A program made the position numbers and the translations under genes. A stretch of 64,000 bases of DNA from Halorussus salinisoli (lineage in GTDB: Archaea; Halobacteriota; Halobacteria; Halobacteriales; Haladaptataceae). The stretch is taken from assembly GCA_005239435.1 (NCBI GenBank), contig SZNP01000001.1, positions 496,001 to 560,000 on the forward strand, in the 5' to 3' direction. Shown piece after piece: positions 63,829 to 64,000 of this stretch (positions within the stretch are counted from its first letter, which is position 1; each line of letters begins with the position of its first letter). The notes under the pieces are model-generated. The model did not search any database, was not told the origin of the DNA, and saw only the letters and a program-made list of their open reading frames with translations.

Positions 63829-64000
63829 ATGGCTAACGAAGATATGTCTCAGCAACCCGTTACGGTTCACGCTGCTAACGTCGGTGGCATTGATGAGACA
63901 AGCGTTGACTTCACGCCCGGTGTGACGATCTTGACGGGGCGAAACGCGACCAACCGGACGTCGCTCCTCCAAGCGATCATGGCGGCCCTCGGTAGCGACG
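63829..64000 (+). CDS. Archaea-specific SMC-related protein, cut by window edge
   Basis: From the ATG at 63829 the frame reads MANEDMSQQPVTVHAANVGG and then VTILTGRNATNRTSLLQAIM, and runs off the right edge. The P-loop G-R-N-A-T-N-R-T-S is the characteristic variant of haloarchaeal SMC-related (Sph-type) proteins, with Arg where canonical P-loops have Lys. About 57 residues are visible. It lies 166 bases downstream of rdfA, the common pairing. It likely encodes a long coiled-coil ATPase. Confidence 0.85.
   Translation, partial: MANEDMSQQPVTVHAANVGGIDETSVDFTPGVTILTGRNATNRTSLLQAIMAALGSD

Noticed and set aside
1-64000. CRISPR arrays, tRNA, rRNA and replication origin
   Set aside because: No regularly spaced direct repeats, no tRNA- or rRNA-like sequence, and no Orc1/Cdc6 gene with origin repeats were recognised.

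Overview
The window is from a haloarchaeon (class Halobacteria). The evidence is the acidic proteome, Tat signals on secreted proteins, PGF-CTERM-type surface anchors, a Bat-like regulator, small haloarchaeal-only zinc and membrane proteins, IS6 and IS200/IS605-type remnants of haloarchaeal style, and an rdfA/SMC-like pair at the right edge. No rRNA, tRNA or CRISPR array was recognised.

Left part (1-31 kb, visibly AT-richer). A cut-off Bat-like regulator is followed by a DUF7504-type protein and a CHAT-domain cysteine protease (621-3543), two very small haloarchaeal proteins, and two divergent surface proteins (4205-7996). A compact three-gene minus-strand operon (14755-8983) encodes a 1071-residue tubulin/FtsZ-fold GTPase with a very long helical tail, a membrane-embedded P-loop GTPase, and a third membrane-anchored protein. 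This is the best candidate for a little-described system. Next come a MacB/LolD-type ABC exporter (15078-18331) and a receiver-PAS-GAF-GAF histidine kinase. A first sugar-uptake block follows: MalK-like ATPase, sulfatase, Tat-exported sugar-binding protein, two permeases and an SDR. A winged-helix protein and a nucleotide-sugar epimerase close this part.

Middle (31-33 kb). A decayed 742-bp IS6-family element with four in-frame stops lies in gene-poor DNA. To its right the sequence is clearly GC-richer.

Right part (33-62.9 kb). This is a large catabolic island: two close sulfatase paralogues plus a fragment of a third, an aldo/keto reductase, two ThuA-like proteins, two Gfo/Idh/MocA dehydrogenases, three sugar-isomerase-type TIM barrels, a Tat-exported glucanase/glucoamylase-like enzyme with a truncated relative, a complete oligopeptide-type ABC importer and an IclR regulator. 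Together these suggest uptake and breakdown of a sulfated glycan or glycoside: desulfation and backbone cleavage, import by the sugar and Dpp-type transporters, then oxidation and isomerisation by the dehydrogenases and TIM barrels. Interspersed are an exonuclease/phosphatase-fold protein, an ASPIC/UnbV lipoprotein with a Dyp-peroxidase-like partner, a HEAT-repeat protein and a UspA protein. Mobile-element traces include a 231-bp IS6-type MITE with a perfect 8-bp target duplication, and two solitary IS200/IS605 right ends. The window ends in rdfA and the start of an SMC-related gene.
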